The notes beneath the pieces were generated by a model, which was given only the letters and a program-made list of their open reading frames with translations, ran no database searches and was not told where the DNA came from. From Auanema rhodensis (Eukaryota > Nematoda > Chromadorea > Rhabditida > Rhabditidae), in the NCBI GenBank assembly GCA_964057225.1, contig OZ059897.1, forward strand, positions 9,486,001 to 9,550,000: a stretch of 64,000 bases of DNA. Reading direction: 5' to 3'. Below, one piece after another: positions 46,876 through 56,730 of the stretch (the stretch's first letter is position 1; the number at the start of each line of letters is the position of its first letter). Position numbers and translations under genes: made by a program.

Positions 46876-47206
46876 TTGAGTTTAACCTTTTATTTGAAAT
46901 TATAACGTTTATTTTGAAAATTTATTCCTAACCTCTATCTGATCAGATAGAATTCTGTAGATGTAACATTGTTTCAGTTCTTAGAACTCTGTTTAAGTGT
47001 TTTCAAACTTTGTATAGATAACAAGAAAAATGAAATGATAGAGATAGAACACTTCTGAGATCTTGATCCAAGGTTTTTCTGACGGACTGATCCATTAGAA
47101 CCAAAGATTACAAGAATTATTCTGATTTCATCTGCATAAAGATCCAGTAGAAAATTACCTTTTGCTCTGAACATCTAAATGATTCAATAGAATATCAGAA
47201 ATCACA

Positions 47207-47279
47207 GCCCGGTTAGCTCAGTCGGTAGAGCACCAGACTCTTAATCTGGCTGTCGCGGGTTCGAGCCCCGCATCGGGCT
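47207..47279 (+). tRNA. tRNA-Lys(CUU) copy 115
   Basis: Leader AGAATATC, trailer AAGTTTTACC. Confidence 0.96.
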
Positions 47280-47610
47280 TTAAGTTTTACCTTTTATTTG
47301 AAATTATAACGTTTATTTTGAAAATTTATTCCTAACCTCTTTCTGATCAGATAGAATTCTGTAGTTGTAACATTGTTTCAGTTCTTAGAACTCTGTTTAA
47401 GTGTTTTCAAACTTTGTATAGATACCAAGAAAAATGAAATGATAGAGATAGAACACTTCTGAGATCTTGATCCAAGGTTTTTCTGACGGACTGATCCATT
47501 AGAACCAAATATTACAAGAATTATTCTGATTTCATCTGCATAAAGATCCAGTAGAAAATTACCTTTTGCTCTGAACATCTAAATGATTCAATAGAATATC
47601 AGAAATCACA

Positions 47611-47683
47611 GCCCGGTTAGCTCAGTCGGTAGAGCACCAGACTCTTAATCTGGCTGTCGCGGGTTCGAGCCCCGCATCGGGCT
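47611..47683 (+). tRNA. tRNA-Lys(CUU) copy 116
   Basis: Leader AGAATATC, trailer GAGTTTTACC. Confidence 0.96.
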
Positions 47684-48014
47684 TTGAGTTTTACCTTTTA
47701 TTTGAAATTATAACGTTTATTTTGAAAATTTATTCCTAACCTCTTTCTGATCAGATAGAATTCTGTAGATGTAACATTGTTTCAGTTCTTAGAACTCTGT
47801 TTAAGTGTTTTCAAACTTTGTATAGATACCAAGAAAAATGAAATGATAGAGATAGAACACTTCTAAGATCTTGATCCAAGGTTTTTCTGACGGACTGATC
47901 CATTAGAACCAAAGATTACAAGAATTATTCTGATTTCACCTGCATAAAGATCCAGTAGAAAATTACCTTTTGCTCTGAACATCTAAATGATTCAATACAA
48001 TATCAGAAATCACA

Positions 48015-48087
48015 GCCCGGTTAGCTCAGTCGGTAGAGCACCAGACTCTTAATCTGGCTGTCGCGGGTTCGAGCCCCGCATCGGGCT
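48015..48087 (+). tRNA. tRNA-Lys(CUU) copy 117
   Basis: Leader ACAATATC, trailer AAGTTTTACC. Confidence 0.96.
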
Positions 48088-48418
48088 TTAAGTTTTACCT
48101 TTTATTTGAAATTATAACGTTTATTTTGAAAATTTATTCCTAGCCTCTTTCTGATCAGATAGATTTCTGTAGATGTAACAATGTTTCAGTTCTTAGAACT
48201 CTGTTTAAGTGTTTTCAAACTTTGTATAGATAACAAGAAAAATGAAATGATAGAGATAGAACACTTCTGAGATCTTGATCCAAGGTTTTTCTGACGGACT
48301 GATCCATTAGAACCAAAGATTACAAGAATTATTCTGATTTCATCTGCATAAAGATCCAGTAGAAAATTACCTTTTGCTCTGAACATCTAAATGATTCAAT
48401 ACAAAATCAGAAATCACA

Positions 48419-48491
48419 GCCCGGTTAGCTCAGTCGGTAGAGCACCAGACTCTTAATCTGGCTGTCGCGGGTTCGAGCCCCGCATCGGGCT
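48419..48491 (+). tRNA. tRNA-Lys(CUU) copy 118
   Basis: Leader ACAAAATC, shared only with the copies at 49227 and 52038; trailer GAGTTTAACC (no proximal T4). Confidence 0.96.
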
Positions 48492-48822
48492 TTGAGTTTA
48501 ACCTTTTATTTGAAATTATAACGTTTATTTTGAAAATTTATTCCTAACCTCTATCTGATCAGATAGAATTCTGTAGTTGTAACATTGTTTCAGTTCTTAG
48601 AACTCTGTTTAAGTGTTTTCAAACTTTGTATAGATAACAAGAAAAATGAAATGATAGAGATAGAACACTTCTGAGATCTTGATCCAAGGTTTTTCTGACG
48701 GACTGATCCATTAGAACCAAATATTACAAGAATTATTCTGATTTCATCTGCATAAAGATCCAGTAGAAAATTACCTTTTGCTCTGAACATCTAAATGATT
48801 CAATAGAATATCAGAAATCACA

Positions 48823-48895
48823 GCCCGGTTAGCTCAGTCGGTAGAGCACCAGACTCTTAATCTGGCTGTCGCGGGTTCGAGCCCCGCATCGGGCT
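48823..48895 (+). tRNA. tRNA-Lys(CUU) copy 119
   Basis: Leader AGAATATC, trailer GAGTTTAACC (no proximal T4). Confidence 0.96.
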
Positions 48896-49226
48896 TTGAG
48901 TTTAACCTTTTATTTGAAATTATAACGTTTATTTTGAAAATTTATTCCTAGCCTCTTTCTGATCAGATAGATTTCTGTAGATGTAACATTGTTTCAGTTC
49001 TTAGAACTCTGTTTAAGTGTTTTCAAACTTTGTATAGATAACAAGAAAAATGAAATGATAGAGATAGAACACTTCTGAGATCTTGATCCAAGGTTTTTCT
49101 GACGGACTGATCCATTAGAACCAAAGATTACAAGAATTATTCTGATTTCATCTGCATAAAGATCCAGTAGAAAATTACCTTTTGCTCTGAACATCTAAAT
49201 GATTCAATACAAAATCAGAAATCACA

Positions 49227-49299
49227 GCCCGGTTAGCTCAGTCGGTAGAGCACCAGACTCTTAATCTGGCTGTCGCGGGTTCGAGCCCCGCATCGGGCT
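49227..49299 (+). tRNA. tRNA-Lys(CUU) copy 120
   Basis: Leader ACAAAATC, trailer GAGTTTAACC (no proximal T4). Confidence 0.96.
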
Positions 49300-49630
49300 T
49301 TGAGTTTAACCTTTTATTTGAAATTATAACGTTTATTTTGAAAATTTATTCCTAGCCTCTTTCTGATCAGATAGATTTCTGTAGATGTAACATTGTTTCA
49401 GTTCTTAGAACTCTGTTTAAGTGTTTTCAAACTTTGTATAGATAACAAGAAAAATGAAATGATAGAGATAGAACACTTCTGAGATCTTGATCCAAGGTTT
49501 TTCTGACGGACTGATCCATTAGAACCAAAGATTACAAGAATTATTCTGATTTCATCTGCATAAAGATCCAGTAGAAAATTACCTTTTGCTCTGAACATCT
49601 AAATGATTCAATAGAATATCAGAAATCACA

Positions 49631-49703
49631 GCCCGGTTAGCTCAGTCGGTAGAGCACCAGACTCTTAATCTGGCTGTCGCGGGTTCGAGCCCCGCATCGG
49701 GCT
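49631..49703 (+). tRNA. tRNA-Lys(CUU) copy 121
   Basis: Leader AGAATATC, trailer AAGTTTTACC. The following spacer has ACTTTTTATAG for ACTTTGTATAG, a mark shared only with the spacer after 52442. Confidence 0.96.
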
Positions 49704-50034
49704 TTAAGTTTTACCTTTTATTTGAAATTATAACGTTTATTTTGAAAATTTATTCCTAACCTCTTTCTGATCAGATAGAATTCTGTAGATGTAACATTGT
49801 TTCAGTTCTTAGAACTCTGTTTAAGTGTTTTCAAACTTTTTATAGATAACAAGAAAAATGAAATGATAGAGATAGAACACTTCTGAGATCTTGATCCAAG
49901 GTTTTTCTGACGGACTGATCCATTAGAACCAAAGATTACAAGAATTATTCTGATTTCATCTGCATAAAGATCCAGTAGAAAATTACCTTTTGCTCTGAAC
50001 ATCTAAATGATTCAATAGAATATCAGAAATCACA

Positions 50035-50058
50035 GCCCGGTTAGCTCAGTCGGTAGAG
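50035..50058 (+). pseudogene. tRNA-Lys(CUU) 5' part, split by solo LTR
   Basis: Positions 1-24 of the tRNA, ending in AGAG of the D stem, then the LTR. The remainder resumes at 50442. With 387 extra bp between its halves, the gene cannot give a normal tRNA. Confidence 0.95.
50055..50058 (+). repeat. target site duplication AGAG (left)
   Basis: AGAG (tRNA positions 21-24) flanks the LTR on both sides (50055-50058 and 50442-50445), a 4-bp duplication marking genuine integration. Confidence 0.85.
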
Positions 50059-50441
50059 TGTCACATCTGCAAGCACATGGTAAACATGTGCGCGCTATTC
50101 AAATAGCGGGAGCCTGAACAAGCCCCGCCCACAACATGGGACACACATGGCACTCTTGCTTCTGGCCTAACCCAGATAGGTTGTCTTATAGCCATGTGAG
50201 TCTCATCTCTATATCATCTATATATATATACTCTATTTAATACTTTATTAGATCTCTTTATATTCTTTCTTAATGTAATTCTTATATTGTATTTTCTTGT
50301 TATCTGATAATGAATCTTTTTCTCTTTAAGTATTTGTCTTAATAAGGAAATCGGGGCGTTCGGGTCTGCCTACCTAAGGAACAAGGTAGAAGTACATATA
50401 TCTTCCGACCATGAAAAGACGGGAAGAAACAATATGTAACG
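50059..50441 (+). mobile_element. solo LTR (383 bp) inside a tRNA-Lys gene, copy 1
   Basis: Begins TGTCACATC and ends ATGTAACG; the same 383 bp flank the 1.93-kb interiors of the elements at 54415 and 59084. AGAG duplications on both sides show one integration event, and lack of an interior indicates LTR-LTR recombination. The 5' end holds two adjacent hairpins: GCACATG/CATGTGC (50073-50091) and CGCTATT/AATAGCG (50093-50108). A TA-rich tract at 50218-50230 could serve as a TATA region. The 3' boundary is fixed by the TSDs and by the interior starting directly after the same G. Confidence 0.93.
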
Positions 50442-50494
50442 AGAGCACCAGACTCTTAATCTGGCTGTCGCGGGTTCGAGCCCCGCATCGGGCT
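50442..50494 (+). pseudogene. tRNA-Lys(CUU) 3' part, split by solo LTR
   Basis: Positions 21-73 (AGAG duplicated), with anticodon, B box and normal trailer GAGTTTTACC but no box A. Confidence 0.95.
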
Positions 50495-50825
50495 TTGAGT
50501 TTTACCTTTTATTTGAAATTATAACGTTTATTTTGAAAATTTATTCCTAACCTCTTTCTGATCAGATAGAATTCTGTAGATGTAACATTGTTTCAGTTCT
50601 TAGAACTCTGTTTAAGTGTTTTCAAACTTTGTATAGATAACAAGAAAAATGAAATGATAGAGATAGAACACTTCTAAGATCTTGATCCAAGGTTTTTCTG
50701 ACGGACTGATCCATTAGAACCAAAGATTACAAGAATTATTCTGATTTCACCTGCATAAAGATCCAGTAGAAAATTACCTTTTGCTCTGAACATCTAAATG
50801 ATTCAATACAATATCAGAAATCACA

Positions 50826-50898
50826 GCCCGGTTAGCTCAGTCGGTAGAGCACCAGACTCTTAATCTGGCTGTCGCGGGTTCGAGCCCCGCATCGGGCT
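50826..50898 (+). tRNA. tRNA-Lys(CUU) copy 122
   Basis: Leader ACAATATC, trailer GAGTTTTACC. Confidence 0.96.
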
Positions 50899-51229
50899 TT
50901 GAGTTTTACCTTTTATTTGAAATTATAACGTTTATTTTGAAAATTTATTCCTAACCTCTTTCTGATCAGATAGAATTCTGTAGATGTAACATTGTTTCAG
51001 TTCTTAGAACTCTGTTTAAGTGTTTTCAAACTTTGTATAGATACCAAGAAAAATGAAATGATAGAGATAGAACACTTCTGAGATCTTGATCCAAGGTTTT
51101 TCTGACGGACTGATCCATTAGAACCAAATATTACAAGAATTATTCTGATTTCATCTGCATAAAGATCCAGTAGAAAATTACCTTTTGCTCTGAACATCTA
51201 AATGATTCAATAGAATATCAGAAATCACA

Positions 51230-51302
51230 GCCCGGTTAGCTCAGTCGGTAGAGCACCAGACTCTTAATCTGGCTGTCGCGGGTTCGAGCCCCGCATCGGG
51301 CT
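51230..51302 (+). tRNA. tRNA-Lys(CUU) copy 123
   Basis: Leader AGAATATC, trailer GAGTTTTACC. Confidence 0.96.
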
Positions 51303-51633
51303 TTGAGTTTTACCTTTTATTTGAAATTATAACGTTTATTTTGAAAATTTATTCCTAACCTCTTTCTGATCAGATAGAATTCTGTAGATGTAACATTGTT
51401 TCAGTTCTTAGAACTCTGTTTAAGTGTTTTCAAACTTTGTATAGATACCAAGAAAAATGAAATGATAGAGATAGAACACTTCTAAGATCTTGATCCAAGG
51501 TTTTTCTGACGGACTGATCCATTAGAACCAAAGATTACAAGAATTATTCTGATTTCACCTGCATAAAGATCCAGTAGAAAATTACCTTTTGCTCTGAACA
51601 TCTAAATGATTCAATACAATATCAGAAATCACA

Positions 51634-51706
51634 GCCCGGTTAGCTCAGTCGGTAGAGCACCAGACTCTTAATCTGGCTGTCGCGGGTTCGAGCCCCGCAT
51701 CCGGCT
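51634..51706 (+). tRNA. tRNA-Lys(CUU) copy 124, G69C variant (likely impaired)
   Basis: Base 51702 (position 69) is C, so the C4-G69 pair in the middle of the acceptor stem becomes C-C. Internal promoters are intact, so it should be transcribed but may be removed by tRNA quality control. Leader ACAATATC, trailer AAGTTTTACC. Confidence 0.87.
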
Positions 51707-52037
51707 TTAAGTTTTACCTTTTATTTGAAATTATAACGTTTATTTTGAAAATTTATTCCTAGCCTCTTTCTGATCAGATAGATTTCTGTAGATGTAACAA
51801 TGTTTCAGTTCTTAGAACTCTGTTTAAGTGTTTTCAAACTTTGTATAGATAACAAGAAAAATGAAATGATAGAGATAGAACACTTCTGAGATCTTGATCC
51901 AAGGTTTTTCTGACGGACTGATCCATTAGAACCAAAGATTACAAGAATTATTCTGATTTCATCTGCATAAAGATCCAGTAGAAAATTACCTTTTGCTCTG
52001 AACATCTAAATGATTCAATACAAAATCAGAAATCACA

Positions 52038-52110
52038 GCCCGGTTAGCTCAGTCGGTAGAGCACCAGACTCTTAATCTGGCTGTCGCGGGTTCGAGCCCC
52101 GCATCGGGCT
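52038..52110 (+). tRNA. tRNA-Lys(CUU) copy 125
   Basis: Leader ACAAAATC, trailer GAGTTTAACC (no proximal T4). Confidence 0.96.
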
Positions 52111-52441
52111 TTGAGTTTAACCTTTTATTTGAAATTATAACGTTTATTTTGAAAATTTATTCCTAACCTCTATCTGATCAGATAGAATTCTGTAGATGTA
52201 ACATTGTTTCAGTTCTTAGAACTCTGTTTAAGTGTTTTCAAACTTTGTATAGATAACAAGAAAAATGAAATGATAGAGATAGAACACTTCTGAGATCTTG
52301 ATCCAAGGTTTTTCTGACGGACTGATCCATTAGAACCAAAGATTACAAGAATTATTCTGATTTCATCTGCATAAAGATCCAGTAGAAAATTACCTTTTGC
52401 TCTGAACATCTAAATGATTCAATAGAATATCAGAAATCACA

Positions 52442-52514
52442 GCCCGGTTAGCTCAGTCGGTAGAGCACCAGACTCTTAATCTGGCTGTCGCGGGTTCGAG
52501 CCCCGCATCGGGCT
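52442..52514 (+). tRNA. tRNA-Lys(CUU) copy 126
   Basis: Leader AGAATATC, trailer AAGTTTTACC. The following spacer has ACTTTTTATAG, as after 49631. Confidence 0.96.
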
Positions 52515-52845
52515 TTAAGTTTTACCTTTTATTTGAAATTATAACGTTTATTTTGAAAATTTATTCCTAACCTCTTTCTGATCAGATAGAATTCTGTAGA
52601 TGTAACATTGTTTCAGTTCTTAGAACTCTGTTTAAGTGTTTTCAAACTTTTTATAGATAACAAGAAAAATGAAATGATAGAGATAGAACACTTCTGAGAT
52701 CTTGATCCAAGGTTTTTCTGACGGACTGATCCATTAGAACCAAAGATTACAAGAATTATTCTGATTTCATCTGCATAAAGATCCAGTAGAAAATTACCTT
52801 TTGCTCTGAACATCTAAATGATTCAATAGAATATCAGAAATCACA

Positions 52846-52869
52846 GCCCGGTTAGCTCAGTCGGTAGAG
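52846..52869 (+). pseudogene. tRNA-Lys(CUU) 5' part, split by second solo LTR
   Basis: Same break after position 24 as at 50035, 2811 bp upstream (six 404-bp units plus 387 bp of LTR and TSD). A duplicated allele of that insertion. Confidence 0.95.
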
Positions 52870-53252
52870 TGTCACATCTGCAAGCACATGGTAAACATGT
52901 GCGCGCTATTCAAATAGCGGGAGCCTGAACAAGCCCCGCCCACAACATGGGACACACATGGCACTCTTGCTTCTGGCCTAACCCAGATAGGTTGTCTTAT
53001 AGCCATGTGAGTCTCATCTCTATATCATCTATATATATATACTCTATTTAATACTTTATTAGATCTCTTTATATTCTTTCTTAATGTAATTCTTATATTG
53101 TATTTTCTTGTTATCTGATAATGAATCTTTTTCTCTTTAAGTATTTGTCTTAATAAGGAAATCGGGGCGTTCGGGTCTGCCTACCTAAGGAACAAGGTAG
53201 AAGTACATATATCTTCCGACCATGAAAAGACGGGAAGAAACAATATGTAACG
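52870..53252 (+). mobile_element. solo LTR (383 bp) inside a tRNA-Lys gene, copy 2
   Basis: Same length, boundaries, target site (AGAG at 52866-52869 and 53253-53256) and flanking marks as the LTR at 50059. I read no differences between the two. They are copies of a single insertion spread with the surrounding units. Confidence 0.93.
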
Positions 53253-53305
53253 AGAGCACCAGACTCTTAATCTGGCTGTCGCGGGTTCGAGCCCCGCATC
53301 GGGCT
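53253..53305 (+). pseudogene. tRNA-Lys(CUU) 3' part, split by second solo LTR
   Basis: Positions 21-73 with the duplicated AGAG; trailer GAGTTTTACC; no box A. Confidence 0.95.
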
Positions 53306-53636
53306 TTGAGTTTTACCTTTTATTTGAAATTATAACGTTTATTTTGAAAATTTATTCCTAACCTCTTTCTGATCAGATAGAATTCTGTAGATGTAACATT
53401 GTTTCAGTTCTTAGAACTCTGTTTAAGTGTTTTCAAACTTTGTATAGATAACAAGAAAAATGAAATGATAGAGATAGAACACTTCTAAGATCTTGATCCA
53501 AGGTTTTTCTGACGGACTGATCCATTAGAACCAAAGATTACAAGAATTATTCTGATTTCACCTGCATAAAGATCCAGTAGAAAATTACCTTTTGCTCTGA
53601 ACATCTAAATGATTCAATACAATATCAGAAATCACA

Positions 53637-53709
53637 GCCCGGTTAGCTCAGTCGGTAGAGCACCAGACTCTTAATCTGGCTGTCGCGGGTTCGAGCCCCG
53701 CATCGGGCT
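53637..53709 (+). tRNA. tRNA-Lys(CUU) copy 127
   Basis: Leader ACAATATC, trailer GAGTTTTACC. Confidence 0.96.
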
Positions 53710-54040
53710 TTGAGTTTTACCTTTTATTTGAAATTATAACGTTTATTTTGAAAATTTATTCCTAACCTCTTTCTGATCAGATAGATTTCTGTAGATGTAA
53801 CATTGTTTCAGTTCTTAGAACTCTGTTTAAGTGTTTTCAAACTTTGTATAGATAACAAGAAAAATGAAATGATAGAGATAGAACACTTCTGAGATCTTGA
53901 TCCAAGGTTTTTCTGACGGACTGATCCATTAGAACCAAAGATTACAAGAATTATTCTGATTTCATCTGCATAAAGATCCAGTAGAAAATTACCTTTTGCT
54001 CTGAACATCTAAATGATTCAATACAATATCAGAAATCACA

Positions 54041-54113
54041 GCCCGGTTAGCTCAGTCGGTAGAGCACCAGACTCTTAATCTGGCTGTCGCGGGTTCGAGC
54101 CCCGCATCGGGCT
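54041..54113 (+). tRNA. tRNA-Lys(CUU) copy 128
   Basis: Leader ACAATATC, trailer GAGTTTAACC (no proximal T4). Last gene before LTR element A. Confidence 0.96.
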
Positions 54114-54414
54114 TTGAGTTTAACCTTTTATTTGAAATTATAACGTTTATTTTGAAAATTTATTCCTAACCTCTATCTGATCAGATAGAATTCTGTAGAT
54201 GTAACATTGTTTCAGTTCTTAGAACTCTGTTTAAGTGTTTTCAAACTTTGTATAGATAACAAGAAAAATGAAATGATAGAGATAGAACACTTCTGAGATC
54301 TTGATCCAAGGTTTTTCTGACGGACTGATCCATTAGAACCAAAGATTACAAGAATTATTCTGATTTCATCTGCATAAAGATCCAGTAGAAAATTACCTTT
54401 TGCTCTGAACATCT

Positions 54415-54797
54415 TGTCACATCTGCAAGCACATGGTAAACATGTGCGCGCTATTCAAATAGCGGGAGCCTGAACAAGCCCCGCCCACAACATGGGACAC
54501 ACATGGCACTCTTGCTTCTGGCCTAACCCAGATAGGTTGTCTTATAGCCATGTGAGTCTCATCTCTATATCATCTATATATATATACTCTATTTAATACT
54601 TTATTAGATCTCTTTATATTCTTTCTTAATGTAATTCTTATATTGTATTTTCTTGTTATCTGATAATGAATCTTTTTCTCTTTAAGTATTTGTCTTAATA
54701 AGGAAATCGGGGCGTTCGGGTCTGCCTACCTAAGGAACAAGGTAGAAGTACATATATCTTCCGACCATGAAAAGACGGGAAGAAACAATATGTAACG
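54415..54797 (+). repeat. 5' LTR of element A
   Basis: 383 bp, TGTCAC...GTAACG. The unit to its left ends in ATCT (54411-54414), the target site also used by element B. Confidence 0.92.
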
Positions 54798-54810
54798 TGG
54801 AGGTTCCACC
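54798..54810 (+). other. candidate primer-binding site, element A
   Basis: TGGAGGTTCCACC starts at the first base after the LTR. TGG is expected opposite the CCA end of a tRNA primer. I could not match it to a specific tRNA; the array's own tRNA-Lys would pair over only the first 5 bases. Confidence 0.5.
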
Positions 54811-55952
54811 TTGCTTACTTTACTGTTAATTTATTGACAGCAAGTTTACGAGACTTTTGGACTTAATTACCCAACAGTGAGGAGTAACCGAGCCGTGCAC
54901 CATGATTTCCCCAAAAATTATTTTGGCTACCACTTCTCCTCCGCTCAACGAAAACTGGGAGGTGTCTGAGACGTTTGGGGAAACTATCAGACAATAGTTT
55001 TGACGAGCGTTACCTTTTTGTTATGCACGCGCGTGCTATTTTGATTCATTACTTTATGATGTGAATGTCCAGTGTGGCAACAGAGCTCACTTTTTAGCTG
55101 AGTTGTTTGGAAGCTGGAGGCTGTTGGGATAATTTTATTTACGATTTTTTGATTTTGATTCACATCCAAGGGTTCATCAGGGTTCTACTCCTGTTAACTC
55201 TTTTCTTATTAGTTCAGAGATAATAAGAATATTTAAATTCCTACCCACCCAAGTCCACTCTACGTCTGCCAACGTTTCCTTTTTCCTATATTATTGACAG
55301 ATTACTGAATTTAAATTCCTATATCAATCTTAAATTACCTTCTAAATCTTTTGAAATTAAATTAAAAATTATCTTAATTAAGATTTATTTTGAAATTCTT
55401 TCTACAAATCTTAATAAACTTTATAAAATTGAACTTAATATACGAGATGAGACATTTTTGTTTACTTTAAGCTTACTCACATTCAAATAGTTGGCCCACG
55501 CGTACCAGCTGTTCGACATGTGTAGTCAATAACAGCTGTTAAAATTCAAAAGTTTTCAAACAGGCTTAAGGCACCATCTGTGATTCCTAATTTGTCTCTA
55601 AGCTGACATTAGTGATTATAATATTCAAATATCACGACAGACGGTCAATGGTGGTTTACCATAAGCGCTAACATCTGGTGTCGTGACACATGGCTGGAGG
55701 CGGAGCTTGAAGCTTCAACGATCCTCCTTCATCAGACGCCATTGTCACAAACGTTTTTACTGGAGTCTAGTTGCTTCCAGTACGCGCTCTTATATTCATC
55801 TAACTGTATTCACCAGCCACCATGTCGGACTCGGACATCAGCGAGGACAACAAAGATTAGGAACAAGGATCACCAGAGCCATACCTTTTGTATGTCACAC
55901 AACAACAAAGAAGAATGAACAACGGTTAATGACTTAGTTATGATAAAAGTGA
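54811..55952. other. element A interior, no recognisable gene
   Basis: AT-rich stretch with only short frames: a 31-codon + frame from an ATG at 54902, a 60-codon - frame at 54987-55169 and an 84-codon + frame at 55683-55937. None has a motif I recognise. A remnant of the gag region could lie here but I cannot show it. Confidence 0.6.
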
Positions 55953-56126
55953 ATTCTACACGAAAACAAACTAACACCTTCATTCGAAAGGCCTTATTTA
56001 GTTACAGCAGTTCAAAGATCTTTCGTCGTGGTTCAAACAGATAAAGGAAAAAGCAGAAGAGTACACAAGGACTTCGTCAAACCTTACCAACGGACAACAT
56101 CTATTCCGGTTATCACAATTTCTTGA
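55953..56126 (+). pseudogene. integrase C-terminal remnant (GPY/F-like), element A
   Basis: An open stretch of 57 codons between an upstream stop (55950-55952) and TGA at 56124-56126, with no ATG. It starts with K-L-x-P-x-F followed by R-P-Y-L-V, then a V-V-V-Q strand, then G-K-S-R-R-V-H-K-D-F-V-K-P-Y. This follows the tail of Ty3/gypsy integrases, where a GPY or GPF turn and a VHxDxLKPY-like motif end the domain. The catalytic core, RNase H, reverse transcriptase and protease are absent upstream. It reads as the leftover 3' end of pol after a large internal deletion. Identification is by eye. Confidence 0.6.
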
Positions 56127-56718
56127 AGGTAGTTTTTTTTTTAACAAAATCAAATTGTTGAAATTTTTCTTATTTTATTTTGTGCCATTTCTAATTGTAA
56201 CACTTCTTTGTTGTTGATTGATTTTCTCTGAGAAGTCTGCTATTGTTTTACAAGGTTTTGTTTTATTACTCCAACTCTCATTGAGTAGATTTTTTTTTCA
56301 ACATTCTCTTGTGAATCATGCTATTTTTTATGCTTAATCATTACTTGTATTCACCTTATGGACATTAGTCATACGGGTTAAACGAGTTTTCATTTTTTTG
56401 TACAAAACGAGCTCGACCTATTCTCAGGGTAACACCGTACCTGTACAACTCAAGAAAATGAACGACTATATCACAGTCGAATGGTTTAGAAGCAAAGCTC
56501 TCGTTTGCAAGCATTTCACTACTCAAGTGAATGAAATAGAATCTACTCGATACTACATTTCGAATTCAACAAACTTGAAGAGACAATAGCTAAACTTTCA
56601 AATCGTATTGTATACATTTTTTTTTATCCACTACACCATGATTTTTTTTTCCAACATCCAACTATCTTAAAAAGTGAATTAATTTATTTTGTTTTTGAAC
56701 GAGGACGTTCAACTTTTT
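56127..56718. other. element A 3' interior, T-rich, no recognisable gene
   Basis: Holds many T-runs and a 63-codon frame at 56398-56589 without recognisable motifs, present also in element B. Probably 3' untranslated region of the former element. Confidence 0.5.
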
Positions 56719-56730
56719 AAGGTGGGGGGA
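56719..56730 (+). other. polypurine tract, element A
   Basis: AAGGTGGGGGGA, purine apart from one T, abuts the 3' LTR where plus-strand DNA synthesis is primed. Confidence 0.75.

Larger units (their letters stand above)
43571..47206 (+). repeat. higher-order repeat, 3636 bp (9 units), first copy
   Basis: Rare marks recur at +3636: TGTAGTTGTAAC at about 43724 and 47360, CCTAGCCTC with AACAATGTTTC at about 44505 and 48141, and the same trailer order in the first four genes. The marks appear again at +3619 (8 units plus one solo LTR) near 51.0-51.8 kb. Confidence 0.85.
27814..50058 (+). repeat. tandem array block 4, 404-bp units
   Basis: Fifty-five full units plus the 5' part of the next tRNA. 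Length departs from 404 only twice: +2 in a T-run near 36650 and -1 in a changed stretch near 40450. Units with trailer GAGTTTAACC concentrate at 29-31 kb and 39.5-49.3 kb. Spacers hold no supportable gene. Higher-order repeats inside this block are listed separately. Confidence 0.95.
47207..50825 (+). repeat. higher-order repeat, second copy (8 units plus solo LTR)
   Basis: Counterpart of 43571-47206, now holding the solo LTR at 50059-50441. The first four genes match the first copy in trailer order; later units differ, so blocks have been reshuffled. Confidence 0.75.
50495..52869 (+). repeat. tandem array block 5, 404-bp units
   Basis: Five full units and the 5' part of the next tRNA between the two solo LTRs. 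The first spacer combines GATAACAAG with CTAAGATC and CACCTGC, a type that also follows 53305, 57166 and 61890. Spacers hold no supportable gene. Confidence 0.95.
53306..54414 (+). repeat. tandem array block 6, 404-bp units
   Basis: Two full tRNA genes; the next unit is cut at ACATCT, 34 nt before where its tRNA would start, by the LTR element at 54415. Confidence 0.95.

Noticed and set aside
50442-50494. tRNA 3' parts as functional tRNA halves or split tRNA genes
   Set aside because: They arise from LTR insertion with a target duplication; box A is absent and no partner half with matching ends is present.
54798-54810. Array tRNA-Lys(CUU) as the primer of the LTR element
   Set aside because: Its CCA-tailed 3' end would pair with TGGAGCCCGAT; the element has TGGAGGTTCCA, so only the first five bases agree.
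54987-55169. 60-codon minus-strand frame in element A (and 59656-59838 in B)
   Set aside because: Antisense to the element, no motif, and identity between A and B simply reflects recent duplication.
55683-55937. 84-codon + frame in element A (and 60352-60606 in B) as a real gene
   Set aside because: No recognisable domain, interrupted shortly afterwards by several stops, and a different 88-codon overlapping frame appears in B through one substitution. Left as element interior.
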